Assembly: GCA_021324795.1 (NCBI GenBank)
Contig: JAJPIK010000104.1
Span: 1-64,000, forward strand
Source: Chloroflexota bacterium
GTDB taxonomy: Bacteria; Chloroflexota; UBA6077; FW602-bin22; CADDYW01
Direction: 5' to 3'
DNA: 64,000 nt
Shown here one piece after another: positions 15,599 to 24,796 of the stretch. Under the pieces are notes generated by a model, which worked only from the letters and a program-made list of their open reading frames with translations, was not told where the DNA came from and ran no database searches. The stretch's first letter is position 1. Each line of letters starts with the position of its first letter. Position numbers and translations under genes: made by a program.

Positions 15599-17506
15599 CT
15601 AGTAGCCGGTCACCGGCTCAAAGATCCAACCGTAGACGCCATAGAACAAGCAGAGCAGGCCGATGGCGCTGAGCCAGGATGGCGGCGGTGGCGCGTGCCC
15701 CACCAGTAAGCCGGCGAAAGTCAGCGCTAGACCAAGCGCGGCGATGAGCGGATAGTAAGATGGATCTGGCATGTGAATCCCCAGATCGTCTGCGGTCGGC
15801 TCCTCACCCTCGGCATATTCGCCATGCTCCGGAGCGCCACCGGCAATCGGCACCGGCATCGCATGGCCGTGACCGGTTTCCGGATGCTTTTCGAGCCAGA
15901 GTGGCTCGCGGCCATGCACGTAAGGAATCTGAGCAAAGTTATAATCCGGCGGCGGCGAAGGAATCGTCCATTCCAGGGTCCGGCCATCCCACGGATCGGC
16001 ACCAGCTCGCTTCCCGTAGCGAATGCTTGACATCGCGTTGTAAACAAAGACGAGAACCGAGGCGCCGATTGTGAATGCCCCGATCGTGGCAACCAAATTC
16101 CAGAGATCCCAGCCCATACCGGTCGGATAGGTGTAGATACGCCGCGGCATGCCATCCATGCCGAGGATATGCATCGGTGCAAACGTCAGATTGAAGCCGA
16201 TCATCATCAGCCAGAAGTGGATTTGTCCAAAGGTCTCATCGAGCATGCGACCAGTGACCTTCGGGAACCAGTAGTAGATGCCGGCGAAGAGGCCAAAGAT
16301 CGTGCCACCGAAGAGCACATAGTGCAAGTGAGCGACAACAAAGTAGGTGTCGGCTTCAAGCCAGTCAGCCGGTGGCGAGGCCAGCATCACACCGCTCAGA
16401 CCGCCAATTGTGAACATCGCGATAAAGCCGAGCGCGAAGTAGAGGGGCGTCTTCATATTGAGAGTGCCGCCCCAGAGCGTACCAATCCAGTTGAAGATCT
16501 TGATGCCGGTTGGCACCGCGATCAGCATCGTCGTGATCGAGAAGACCGCGTCAGCAACTGGACCAAGTCCAGTCGTGAACATATGGTGAACCCAGACCCC
16601 CCAGGCCATGAATCCAATCGCGACGCCTGAGTAAGCGACGACCGGATAGCCAAAGAGTGGCTTGCGTGAGAACGTTGGCAAAACGTCCGAAATGATACCC
16701 ATGGCAGGCAAGATCAGAATGTAGACCTCGGGATGGCCGAATAGCCAGAAGAGGTGCTGCCAGAGGATTGGATCGGCACCCGCGGCGGGGTTGAAGAAGT
16801 TCGTTCCAAAGAAGCGGTCGAACATCAACTCGATCAAGCCAACTGTGAGAACCGGGAAGGCAAAGACGAGCAAAAACGAGGTAACGAGGGTCATCCACGT
16901 GAAGAGGGGCATGCGCATAAATGTCATGCCGGGAGCACGACAGTTAACGATCGTCACCAGGAAGTTGAAGGCGCCCGCCATCGAGGACACACCCAGCACC
17001 TGAAGGCCGAGCACCCAGAAGTCGATACCGTGGGTAGCATTGTTAAACGGCAGTTCAGTCAAGTTCGCGTAGCCGAACCAGCCAGCGTTCGGAGCACCAC
17101 CGAAAAGATAGCTCGCATTCAGCAGCAAAGCTCCGAACAGATACACCCAGTAGCTGAAGGCATTCAAGCGAGGGAATGCCACGTCACGGGCACCAATCTG
17201 CAACGGCACGACAATGTTGAAAAATGCAACGCTCATCGGCATCAGTGCGAGGAAGATCATCGTCGTAGCGTGCATGGTGAACAGTTCATTGAATGCATCC
17301 GGCCCGACGACCGTTCCATCCGGGAAAGCAAGCTGCGAGCGCACCAGGAGCGCCTCGAGTCCGCCAACCAGGAAAAAGAAAATCGCGGTGCCTAAGTAGA
17401 GCACTCCGATTTTTTTGTGATCGACGGTGAAAATCCAGCTCCAAATGCCGCTGTAGCGGCGATGCTTCGGATAGCTCGTCGTCGTCGCGTGTTCAGCAGT
17501 TGCCAT
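15599..17506 (-). CDS. ctaD: Cytochrome c oxidase subunit I
   Basis: The catalytic heme-copper subunit, 635 residues, reducing O2 to water with proton pumping. Visible ligands and channel residues include the low-spin heme His in FTMHATTM, the GHPEVYI motif (Cu-B His, cross-linked Tyr and the A1-type Glu), VHHMFTTG (two Cu-B His), Lys in PTGIKIFNW (K channel) and AHLHYVLFGG (heme His pair). This is A-type (A1) architecture with 12 core helices. A His/Glu-rich loop at about 530-575 and two extra C-terminal helices follow, as in caa3 subunit I. GGAGG precedes the ATG. Second gene of the operon. Confidence 0.97.
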   Translation of the reverse strand: MATAEHATTTSYPKHRRYSGIWSWIFTVDHKKIGVLYLGTAIFFFLVGGLEALLVRSQLAFPDGTVVGPDAFNELFTMHATTMIFLALMPMSVAFFNIVVPLQIGARDVAFPRLNAFSYWVYLFGALLLNASYLFGGAPNAGWFGYANLTELPFNNATHGIDFWVLGLQVLGVSSMAGAFNFLVTIVNCRAPGMTFMRMPLFTWMTLVTSFLLVFAFPVLTVGLIELMFDRFFGTNFFNPAAGADPILWQHLFWLFGHPEVYILILPAMGIISDVLPTFSRKPLFGYPVVAYSGVAIGFMAWGVWVHHMFTTGLGPVADAVFSITTMLIAVPTGIKIFNWIGTLWGGTLNMKTPLYFALGFIAMFTIGGLSGVMLASPPADWLEADTYFVVAHLHYVLFGGTIFGLFAGIYYWFPKVTGRMLDETFGQIHFWLMMIGFNLTFAPMHILGMDGMPRRIYTYPTGMGWDLWNLVATIGAFTIGASVLVFVYNAMSSIRYGKRAGADPWDGRTLEWTIPSPPPDYNFAQIPYVHGREPLWLEKHPETGHGHAMPVPIAGGAPEHGEYAEGEEPTADDLGIHMPDPSYYPLIAALGLALTFAGLLVGHAPPPPSWLSAIGLLCLFYGVYGWIFEPVTGY

Positions 17507-17538
17507 GTCTTGCCTCCTTCAACGTGAACCGCAACAGT

Positions 17539-18576
17539 TTATTTGAGGCTTTCCAGGTACGCGACGAGCGCGTTGACCTGATCGTCGGTCAAATGATAGT
17601 TTGGCATCAAGCTCCCCGGCTTGACTGCCGGTGGGTCGTGCAACCACGTCGCCAGGTTCTGTGGAGTGTTCTCCATAATCGCCCCGGCGATCGTCGTACG
17701 GCTCCCAAAGTGGGTCAGGTCCGGGCCAACCTTTGCCTTGGCGTCAGTTCCCTGAACCGTGTGACAGCCAACGCAAGGTCCAGTCGTGAAGACTTGATAG
17801 CCCTTCGCGACCTCGGCTGCACTCGCTGGCGGCTGGGGGGGTACCGTCTTCTGATCAGCAAGCCATTTTTGGAAGTCAGCCTGCGACTGGACGACGACCC
17901 TGAAGCGCATATTGGCGTGCGACGTTCCACACAACTGATAGCACTGGCCATCATAGGTACCGGTCTGGTCGGCTTCGAACCAGTCCTGATTCACCTGATT
18001 CGGAATTGCCTGCATCTTGCCGCCCAGCTTGGGGATCCAGAATGAGTGGATCACGTCCGCTGATTTGATCGTCACGGCGACTTTGGTACCGACGGGGACG
18101 TGGAGTTCATCAGCAGTCACCACCCCTTGACTGGGATAATCAAACTCCCACCACCATTGATGACCGACAACCGTCACCTTCAGGGTATCCGGGGTATTCG
18201 GAATGCTCGAAGCCGAGGCAATCGTCGTCAGGGTAGGAACAGCAATGCCAACGAGGATGAGACAGGGAATGATCGTCCATGTCAACTCGAGCGCCGTGTT
18301 CCCGTGGGTCTGGGCCGGCATCCCGTCGTTGCCCGGACGTCGTCGGAAGCGGATGACCGTATAAAGGAGTAAAGCTTCGACGATAACGAAAACAACGACG
18401 GCGATCCAGTAGATCGTCGTAAACAACCCCGCCTCGGCACGGCCAACCGGGCCAACCGGGGTGAGGGCGTTCTGCGGATCGTCACTGGCGCAGCCGGAGA
18501 GGAATAAGGCCAGAAGCGCGATAATGAGTACGTTGAGGAACGCAAGCCCTTTCGGCAGACGGATTCGAAAACCCAT
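17539..18576 (-). CDS. ctaC: Cytochrome c oxidase subunit II with fused cytochrome c
   Basis: The 345-residue caa3-type subunit II is a lipoprotein (LFLSGCAS lipobox) with two membrane helices, a Cu-A domain (GHQWWWEFDYP, and the copper ligands in CYQLCGTSHANM) and a C-terminal cytochrome c domain with GPCVGCH binding heme. The axial Met is probably in SLMPNYHLTD. Electrons pass from the c domain through Cu-A to subunit I. AAGGAG lies just before the ATG at 18576; a GTG at 18615 is also in frame. First gene of the minus-strand oxidase operon, divergent from ctaAB. Confidence 0.96.
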   Translation of the reverse strand: MGFRIRLPKGLAFLNVLIIALLALFLSGCASDDPQNALTPVGPVGRAEAGLFTTIYWIAVVVFVIVEALLLYTVIRFRRRPGNDGMPAQTHGNTALELTWTIIPCLILVGIAVPTLTTIASASSIPNTPDTLKVTVVGHQWWWEFDYPSQGVVTADELHVPVGTKVAVTIKSADVIHSFWIPKLGGKMQAIPNQVNQDWFEADQTGTYDGQCYQLCGTSHANMRFRVVVQSQADFQKWLADQKTVPPQPPASAAEVAKGYQVFTTGPCVGCHTVQGTDAKAKVGPDLTHFGSRTTIAGAIMENTPQNLATWLHDPPAVKPGSLMPNYHLTDDQVNALVAYLESLK

Positions 18577-18698
18577 TCGCTCCTTCCCCAAGCGGCGCGA
18601 CAAGCGGTGCGCCACGATTTCGACATCTGACCGCCCCCAAAAAAGGACGAACAGACCTATATCTCCCGCGCCGTCCGCGCCTGGGCGGGCCGTGGATA

Positions 18699-18727
18699 AT
18701 ATTAAACGGCCTCTTAGAGGCTGTCAA
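18699..18727 (-). promoter_or_regulatory. Promoter of the ctaCDEFG operon
   Basis: TTGACA (18722-18727), a 17-base spacer and TAATAT (18699-18704) on the minus strand. The leader to the ctaC ATG is about 115 bases. The spacer contains a 13-base palindrome. Confidence 0.8.
18709..18721. promoter_or_regulatory. Palindrome inside the ctaC promoter spacer
   Basis: GCCTCTTAGAGGC is a perfect palindrome with 6-bp arms around one central base. It lies between the -35 and -10 boxes of the ctaC promoter, where a bound protein would block RNA polymerase. A repressor role is inferred from position. Confidence 0.5.
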
Positions 18728-18769
18728 GGCCACAAAATCATGCCCAAAAATTAAGGATGAAGCTTTTCG

Positions 18770-18798
18770 TTGACGTGGCCCCGGCCGAGTGGCATAAT
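18770..18798 (+). promoter_or_regulatory. Promoter of ctaAB
   Basis: TTGACG (18770-18775), a 17-base spacer and CATAAT (18793-18798). The transcript should start near 18805, about 50 bases before the ATG at 18855. It diverges from the ctaC promoter with about 42 bases between the -35 boxes. Confidence 0.75.
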
Positions 18799-18854
18799 CT
18801 CTTGGGCGCAGATCGCAGACGGCTTCATATTTATAATATAATTAAGGGATCTTC

Positions 18855-20669
18855 ATGGGCTTGTTCCGGCGTCTTGCTCTAACTACCGCGCTCGCTACGT
18901 TTGTTCTGATCGTCGCCGGCGGTTTCGTCCGCTTTTCGGGCTCGGGTCTGGGATGCCCGGAGTGGCCCACCTGTGGCGGACAACTTATCCCGCCTCCCAC
19001 CTTCCAGGCACTCGTCGAGTTTTCTCATCGCTTTATCGCTGCTCTCGTTGGTCTCCTCGTCGTCTTGACCCTAGTCTACGCTTGGACACAATTTCGCTCA
19101 CGGCGTTGGCTGATCTGGCCGAGTGCGCTCGCCGTTGCCGTTCTTACCGTCGAGATTGGTCTAGGCGGCTTGACCGTCGACCTCGAACTCCAACCGGTCA
19201 TGATAACGACGCACCTCGCCCTGGCCGTCCTCGTTTACACCCTGGCGATCATTACCGCCTCGGCCGCGCGCTGGGAATCCGACCAGGATCGCCAGCTTCG
19301 GGTGGATAACTTCGCGGCGTTGGCGCTCCTGACCGCGGCCCTCAGCTTCGCCATGATCCTGGTTGGCTCCTTCGTCAGCGTGAGCAGTGCGGCCTACGCG
19401 TGTAGTGGCTGGCCACTTTGCGGAAATGGCTTCCAGTTCCCAGTTGACTGGGCCGATGACTTGAACCTTCTCCACCGCCTCATCACCGTGCTGGTCGGGA
19501 TTTGCTACATCCTGATCATTGGTCAAGTGCGGAGAGCGCGCCCGGCTGAGCGAGAACTCCACGGCCAGCTCTACTGGGGCCTTGTTTTTTACGTCGCCCA
19601 GTTCGTAGTTGGTGCCGCGCTGGTTCTTTCGCAGATTCAAGCCGGCGCACCCGTTGTTCACCTTGCCCTCGGCAGTGCATTCTATGGAACGCTCGTCGCG
19701 CTTACCTTCCTGGCATGCTTCCCCAAACGAGTCGAGGTGACCACGATCGAAACAATCGGGTCTTCGACAGATCTGACCATCACCGCTACCCTTGGCCAAC
19801 GAATCACAGCCTACGTCAATCTCACCAAGCCACGGATCATCCTGCTCCTGCTCATTACGACCTTGCTCGGCATGGTGATCGCCGCGCGCTCGCTCCCCTC
19901 GTTCTGGTTGATCCTCGTGACAATGGTTGGCGGTGCTTTCGCGGCTGGCGGGGCAAACGCGATCAACTGTTACCTGGACCGTGACATCGATCAACTGATG
20001 CACCGGACGCAGAATCGCGCCCTGCCACGGGGTAAGGTTCCTCCCAAGCATGCGCTGATTGAAGGTCTGATTCTCGGTGTTCTCTCCTTTATTATTCTTA
20101 CACTCTTTGCCAACCTGCTCACCGCGGTGCTGGCGCTGGGCGGTCTCCTTTTCTACGTGCTGATTTACACCGGCATTCTCAAACGCTCGACCCCCCAGAA
20201 CATTGTCATCGGCGGCGCCGCAGGGGCGATTCCGCCAATGGTCGGCTGGACCGCCGTCACTGGTCATCTCGATCTGCTCGCCCTTTACATGTTCGCGGTA
20301 ATCTTCTTCTGGACACCGCCCCACTTCTGGGCACTTTCGCTGTTGACGTCTCAAGACTATGCTCGGGCAAACGTCCCAATGCTGCCGTTGATCGCTGGAG
20401 AGGGGGAAACGCGCCGTCAGATATTTCTCTATTCAATTCTGCTCGTCGCCGTCACCCTTCTCCTGTTCAGCGGCCGAACAATGGGATTGATCTATCTAGT
20501 CGCAGCGCTGGCACTGGGCGCGGGCCTGCTTTACTACGCTGTCCAGCTCCTCCGCGATGGCTCCCGACAGCGCGCCAGCCAGCTCTTCCATTATTCGAAC
20601 CTCTACCTGGCGCTAATTTTCCTGGCGATGGCGGTGGACCGGATTATTCCGACGTTGGGGATGCCGTAA
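18855..20669 (+). CDS. ctaAB: Fused heme A synthase-heme O synthase
   Basis: A 604-residue fusion. Residues 1-300 are CtaA/COX15, with about eight helices, the cysteine pairs GLGCPEWPTCGG and YACSGWPLCGNG, and heme-binding His in EFSHRF, TTHLAL and LLHRLI. Residues 315-604 are CtaB, a UbiA-type farnesyltransferase with NAINCYLDRDIDQLMHRT and its second acidic motif region around SQDYARANVPMLP. The enzyme pair makes heme O from protoheme and then heme A for the neighbouring oxidase. Such fusions are known in Chloroflexota and let one transcript supply both steps. AAGGGA precedes the ATG. It converges with DUF1786. Confidence 0.95.
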   Translation: MGLFRRLALTTALATFVLIVAGGFVRFSGSGLGCPEWPTCGGQLIPPPTFQALVEFSHRFIAALVGLLVVLTLVYAWTQFRSRRWLIWPSALAVAVLTVEIGLGGLTVDLELQPVMITTHLALAVLVYTLAIITASAARWESDQDRQLRVDNFAALALLTAALSFAMILVGSFVSVSSAAYACSGWPLCGNGFQFPVDWADDLNLLHRLITVLVGICYILIIGQVRRARPAERELHGQLYWGLVFYVAQFVVGAALVLSQIQAGAPVVHLALGSAFYGTLVALTFLACFPKRVEVTTIETIGSSTDLTITATLGQRITAYVNLTKPRIILLLLITTLLGMVIAARSLPSFWLILVTMVGGAFAAGGANAINCYLDRDIDQLMHRTQNRALPRGKVPPKHALIEGLILGVLSFIILTLFANLLTAVLALGGLLFYVLIYTGILKRSTPQNIVIGGAAGAIPPMVGWTAVTGHLDLLALYMFAVIFFWTPPHFWALSLLTSQDYARANVPMLPLIAGEGETRRQIFLYSILLVAVTLLLFSGRTMGLIYLVAALALGAGLLYYAVQLLRDGSRQRASQLFHYSNLYLALIFLAMAVDRIIPTLGMP

Positions 20670-20675
20670 CCCGAA

Positions 20676-21785
20676 TTATTCGCGAGTCCCCCAGCGGAGC
20701 TCCGGCCCAAGCCTCGCTTCGATCGCCTCGCGATACTCTGGATACTTCCTCGCCATTGCCCGCAACAGGCCGAAACAGCCGGCCAGCATCATGTCGCCGT
20801 GGGGAACGGCTTGGTAAGGGTGGAGCGCCGAGTCAGCCAGGAGACCGCGGCGTGGGCCGGTGACTGCTAAGAAGCGTGGAAGTTGCTCGGTGGGACGTAC
20901 CACCAGCGCACCGTGTCCCATGTCGGCGAAGACCTCGGCGTTTGAGATTGTGCCCGCGGCAAGCTGGCCGAGGTATCGTTCCAGCTTTGCCAGGGAAAGC
21001 TCACCGGTGTGGTGCTCGAACAGACCAACGATCTGACCGTTGCTCAGATGAAAGGCGAGAGTGTGAAAGTTACCAAGATTCGCGATCAGGCTGCACTCTT
21101 CCCGACGGACCAAGGGATCTTCGAGCGCGCCGAGTACCGCGGCCGGCGCGGTATCCATGACCAGGGCGGCCACGCCGGTGGGCACCACGCTCGCCGCCGA
21201 GCGCATCCGAGTCAGGCGGTCCGGAATCGCCTCCCGCCGATAGGCGAAGGCGGTGAAATCATTCTGGACGACGGTCTCAGCGATGTAGTCAAACCGAAAG
21301 ACTCGGTCGCTGACACCCGGCGGCGCGTTGCCGTGGTCGAAGACCGCTACCGCGACCGCCGCGGGGGTGAAGGTCACTCCAAACCGCTCGATTGCCGCGC
21401 CAATCGCCTCCAGGTCGAGGTCTCCCATGACCACGCGCACGACGTCGGAAAGACGCCCGGCCTCGTCGTCCGCCACGATCTGCACGCCCATGCGCTCAAC
21501 TTTGGCCAACTCGTCGTCGAAGGTCAGCGCCGCCTCGACGGTCGCGTAAACTCGGTATCCCCGGCGAATCTGCTCCTCGGCCGCCCAGGCGCACGGTCCA
21601 CCGCCCATAGTTCGTCCGGTCAGTAGCACGTCCCGGCCGGCCACCGTGGCCTGCCGAATCTGCCCCGCTACGATTTGAGTTGGCGACGGCACGATCAACT
21701 GCACGCAGTTCTCGATCTCACGCTCCGCATCGAAGAGCAGAACATCCTGGGTGCCGGTACCAACGTCAACACAGAGAATTTGCAT
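20676..21785 (-). CDS. DUF1786 family protein
   Basis: The 369-residue protein starts MQILCVDVGTGTQDVLLFD, a phosphate-1-type ASKHA motif, and later has a second nucleotide-fold segment (CSLIANLGNFHTLAFHL). This is the DUF1786 family, sometimes labelled putative pyruvate formate-lyase activating enzyme; it has no radical-SAM CxxxCxxC motif, so I doubt that name. An ATP-binding or kinase-like role is possible. It starts 12 bases after the Gfo/Idh/MocA gene and is probably co-transcribed with it. Confidence 0.78.
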   Translation of the reverse strand: MQILCVDVGTGTQDVLLFDAEREIENCVQLIVPSPTQIVAGQIRQATVAGRDVLLTGRTMGGGPCAWAAEEQIRRGYRVYATVEAALTFDDELAKVERMGVQIVADDEAGRLSDVVRVVMGDLDLEAIGAAIERFGVTFTPAAVAVAVFDHGNAPPGVSDRVFRFDYIAETVVQNDFTAFAYRREAIPDRLTRMRSAASVVPTGVAALVMDTAPAAVLGALEDPLVRREECSLIANLGNFHTLAFHLSNGQIVGLFEHHTGELSLAKLERYLGQLAAGTISNAEVFADMGHGALVVRPTEQLPRFLAVTGPRRGLLADSALHPYQAVPHGDMMLAGCFGLLRAMARKYPEYREAIEARLGPELRWGTRE

Positions 21786-21797
21786 GAGACCTCCGCA

Positions 21798-22763
21798 TCA
21801 CACCGGATGCATGGAGCCTTTCGGCGCCCAGGCGTCAAATTGATCTTGCGTGGCTTGTAGGGCCGCCATGGTCGGGCGGATCGACGCCGCGCTGACCAAT
21901 GGCTCGCGACCTTCTCGAACCGCGGCGAGGAACTCGCAATCCTGGGCTCGAATCGCATCAGCATCGGTGTCGCCGGTTCTGTCCAGAAGCACCCCCTCGG
22001 GCGATTCTAGCCGCTGAAGCGTCGCCAGCAATGTCGTCTCCTCACCAATCAACATGTAATCGTTGAACTTGATCATCGTGTTGTAACTCATGTTGACCGA
22101 GATGAGCTGGTCACGGGGCGTGCGCATCAAGATGTCGAGGTCCAAAGGAATATTCAGATGCTGCGACGGCAGCGCGACCTGGCTAGTCACCGTGGTTTCA
22201 GCCGCACCTAGGAGCCAGAGCGACGTATCCACGGCATGGCAGCCGTGGTGCCAGAGCAGGTTGTCGGTCCAGCTTCGGCGTCGTCCGGCCCAGTTGACAT
22301 TTTCCCGCCGCAAAAAGCCAAATCTGGCCAAGACGTGATGAACGTGCAGTCGTCCCTCGGCAATCCACCGACGCGCTTCCACGATGGCTGGCTGAAAGCG
22401 CTGGGTATGGCAGACCATCAGGCAGCGCTTTTGCTCGCGCGCCAAGCTGGCCAAGGAATCGACTTCCACCAGGCTGGTCGCAAGTGGGATCTCAACGAGG
22501 GCGTGCTTTCCCGCCTGGAGTGCCTTTGCCGCTTGAGCGGCGTGAAGATCGGTTGGTGAGGTGATCAACACCACATCAACCGCGGGATCGTCGAGTGCGT
22601 CATCGAGATCTATCGTGTGCCGCTCGAAGCCATACTCCGCGGCAAAGGCCGCGGTGGGCTCAGCGAGCCGGCCCATCACCGTCCGCAGCCGAACGCCCGC
22701 GTTGGCTAGCGCTTTCATGTGTGAGCGCGCGATCGAGCCGTAGCCCAGTAACGCCAGGTTCAT
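21798..22763 (-). CDS. Gfo/Idh/MocA-family oxidoreductase
   Basis: A 321-residue NAD(P)-dependent dehydrogenase. The N-terminal Rossmann domain has LLGYGSIARSHMKAL, then VVLITSPTDLHAAQAAKALQAGKHALVEIPLA. The last part corresponds to the family's E-K-P motif but reads E-I-P, so the usual lysine is replaced by isoleucine. The C-terminal domain has HHGCHAVDTSLWLLGA with the usual H-xxx-D pair. It should oxidise or reduce a sugar or inositol-like substrate. AGGAG precedes the ATG. It lies upstream of DUF1786. Confidence 0.87.
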   Translation of the reverse strand: MNLALLGYGSIARSHMKALANAGVRLRTVMGRLAEPTAAFAAEYGFERHTIDLDDALDDPAVDVVLITSPTDLHAAQAAKALQAGKHALVEIPLATSLVEVDSLASLAREQKRCLMVCHTQRFQPAIVEARRWIAEGRLHVHHVLARFGFLRRENVNWAGRRRSWTDNLLWHHGCHAVDTSLWLLGAAETTVTSQVALPSQHLNIPLDLDILMRTPRDQLISVNMSYNTMIKFNDYMLIGEETTLLATLQRLESPEGVLLDRTGDTDADAIRAQDCEFLAAVREGREPLVSAASIRPTMAALQATQDQFDAWAPKGSMHPV

Positions 22764-22812
22764 GGCTTCTCCTTTTTATCGCAGTCCCTGCTATCCGCTG
22801 ATCTATGGTACC

Positions 22813-22998
22813 ATGTCGGCTATGGTGAACCGACTCCGCAAAGATCCGTTCTTCTTCGGCCTGGTAGTCGTATTCCTCTGGCTGACCACCTTCAGCCTGA
22901 GTGTCACATTCTATCTCTTCCGAGATGCCGCGTCGTTGATCGGCGCGGTCATGTCCTTCCTGGTAGCGAGCTGGCTCTTTCGCTGGCGGCAGACGTAG
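22813..22998 (+). CDS. Small two-helix membrane protein
   Basis: 61 residues from the ATG at 22813 (or 58 from 22822). A short basic N-terminus (VNRLRKDPF) is followed by two hydrophobic segments, about 15-35 and 40-57, and ends in FRWRQT. There is no recognisable family and no clear SD, but composition and the basic flanks are those of a real membrane protein. It diverges from the Gfo/Idh/MocA gene and precedes the kinase-phosphatase fusion by 85 bases. Confidence 0.45.
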   Translation: MSAMVNRLRKDPFFFGLVVVFLWLTTFSLSVTFYLFRDAASLIGAVMSFLVASWLFRWRQT

Positions 22999-23083
22999 AG
23001 ACAGGTCGCATCCTGTCGGCTGCCTCACCCCCGGCACGCAACCTGCGTTACCTGAGATTTCCCGTTGGAAAGCGAGCGCCAGT

Positions 23084-24763
23084 ATGAGCATTCCCGAGTC
23101 GAATCGCGTGGCCGCATGCCAGACTACTCGGCCCTCCGCCGCTCCACCACGCCACGCGCTCGTCTTCCTCAATCCGGTCGCCGGAACTAACCGCGTCGAG
23201 CAAGTGCGCAAGGAGCTTGACACCATTCTCTCCGCGCACGGCTGGCGCTTCCGCTTCTACCAGACAACCGGCGCGGACGATTTCACCACTTTGATCGATC
23301 AAGCATGCCAGGAAGGTGTGGATACCGTGATCGCCGCGGGCGGCGATGGTACGGTAGCAGACGTCGCTGGCGCTCTGGTTGGGAGAGAAATTCCTCTCGG
23401 CATCATCCCGATCGGTACAGGCAACGTCCTCTCGCTCGAGCTAGGCATCCCGCAGACCGTGGCAGAGGCCGCCGCGCTGCTCGTAGGTGAGCATGAAACT
23501 TGTCAGATCGACGCGATGCGCGTCGACACGCGCTATTTCTTTCTGCAGATTGGCGTTGGCCTCGACTCGTTGATGATCCGGGATACAAGTCGCCCCAGCA
23601 AAAGAAAATTTGGCCGACTTGCCTATACCTTTACCTTACTCCGCAAGCTGATCGGCTACCAGGCGAAGAGCATGGTGCTACGGATCGACGATCAAGTGCA
23701 TTGCCTTCGCGCTTGGGACGTTCTGGTTGCCAACGTCGGCGTGCTGGGGTTCCCGGTCTTCCACTGGCATCCGGAGATCTGCCCCACTGATGGCAAGTTG
23801 AACCTGATTGTCTTAACGGTAAGCAGCCCGCTCGATATCATTCGCGTGACCTGGCGGCTTCTCCTCGGACTGCCAGGCAGTCATTCACCACTCACGGTCC
23901 ACCGGGTTGATCGCGACGTCACCATTGCTACCCGACACCCCCACCCAGTCCAGGCCGACGGCGAGATCGTCGGCACCACGCCGGTGACCGTGACAATCGT
24001 GCCGAAGGCAATTATCGTCATGATCCCAGAAGTATGCCCCGCGCGCACCTGCGCGACCGACCAGTGGAAAGTCGAAAGTCGCGAGCGAGCGCGCCGGATT
24101 CAGCAGGTGCTCCGACAGTGCCTCGGGCCGCTCGGCATCCTCGACACTGACGCGGCGTTATTCGTTAGCGCATTGCCCCATCCGCCAATCCTGAACCTCT
24201 TGATGCTCGGCTTGGCCTGGATCATGAACCGCGGCGACGGCTGGATCGTCTGGCTCGCCGGCGTGCTGCTTACCAACCCCGGTCGAGGCTGGCGCGTTCT
24301 GCGCGGTGTCGCCCCGACCCTCTGGCTTACCAACCTCACCATCGAGGGCGCGATCAAGCGGATCTTCCGCCGGGATCGGCCATTTCACGCCCAAGTGCTC
24401 GCGCCAGTGATCGGCCCCAAACCCAGCGGCCACTCATTCCCATCCGGTCACGCTGCCGCGGCGTTTGCCGGCGCCTGGCTGCTGAGCCACTATTTTCCAC
24501 GCCGGTGGGCAGAATTTTACGCCATCGCCAGCCTGGTCGGCTTCTGCCGCCTCTACCTCGGAGTTCACTTTCTGAGCGATGTCGTCGCGGGCACGGTGAG
24601 CGGAATTGCCTTGGCTGCCCTTTACCGCTGGCTCGTCCGACTGGTCATCCGATCAGTCGACCAAGAGATCCGCTTCTACCTGCACCAGCTCCAACGGATT
24701 TTGGCAATCGCATCACGGCAGAGGTTACGCTTCCCGCGCATGATAGATGGGTTGACCCAGTAA
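23084..24763 (+). CDS. Diacylglycerol kinase-like and PAP2 phosphatase fusion
   Basis: A 559-residue two-domain protein. Residues 23-320 are a DAGK/sphingosine kinase-type catalytic domain: FLNPVAGTNR, the nucleotide loop AAGGDGTVADV and IPIGTGNVLS. Residues 340-545 are a membrane PAP2 phosphatase with the three motifs KRIFRRDRP, PSGHSFPSGHA and CRLYLGVHFLSDV, which contain the catalytic His residues. The two activities add and remove phosphate on lipids, so one protein could cycle a lipid between alcohol and phosphate; the actual lipid is unknown. No strong SD is visible before the ATG. Confidence 0.9.
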   Translation: MSIPESNRVAACQTTRPSAAPPRHALVFLNPVAGTNRVEQVRKELDTILSAHGWRFRFYQTTGADDFTTLIDQACQEGVDTVIAAGGDGTVADVAGALVGREIPLGIIPIGTGNVLSLELGIPQTVAEAAALLVGEHETCQIDAMRVDTRYFFLQIGVGLDSLMIRDTSRPSKRKFGRLAYTFTLLRKLIGYQAKSMVLRIDDQVHCLRAWDVLVANVGVLGFPVFHWHPEICPTDGKLNLIVLTVSSPLDIIRVTWRLLLGLPGSHSPLTVHRVDRDVTIATRHPHPVQADGEIVGTTPVTVTIVPKAIIVMIPEVCPARTCATDQWKVESRERARRIQQVLRQCLGPLGILDTDAALFVSALPHPPILNLLMLGLAWIMNRGDGWIVWLAGVLLTNPGRGWRVLRGVAPTLWLTNLTIEGAIKRIFRRDRPFHAQVLAPVIGPKPSGHSFPSGHAAAAFAGAWLLSHYFPRRWAEFYAIASLVGFCRLYLGVHFLSDVVAGTVSGIALAALYRWLVRLVIRSVDQEIRFYLHQLQRILAIASRQRLRFPRMIDGLTQ

Positions 24764-24796
24764 TCGACGCCCCGTCTAACTGCACGTTTTCCTGCT

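Noticed and set aside
19161..20354. 397-codon minus-strand frame inside ctaAB
   Set aside because: It is antisense to membrane helices and conserved CtaA/CtaB motifs; the Glu/His-rich composition is typical of antisense of hydrophobic genes.
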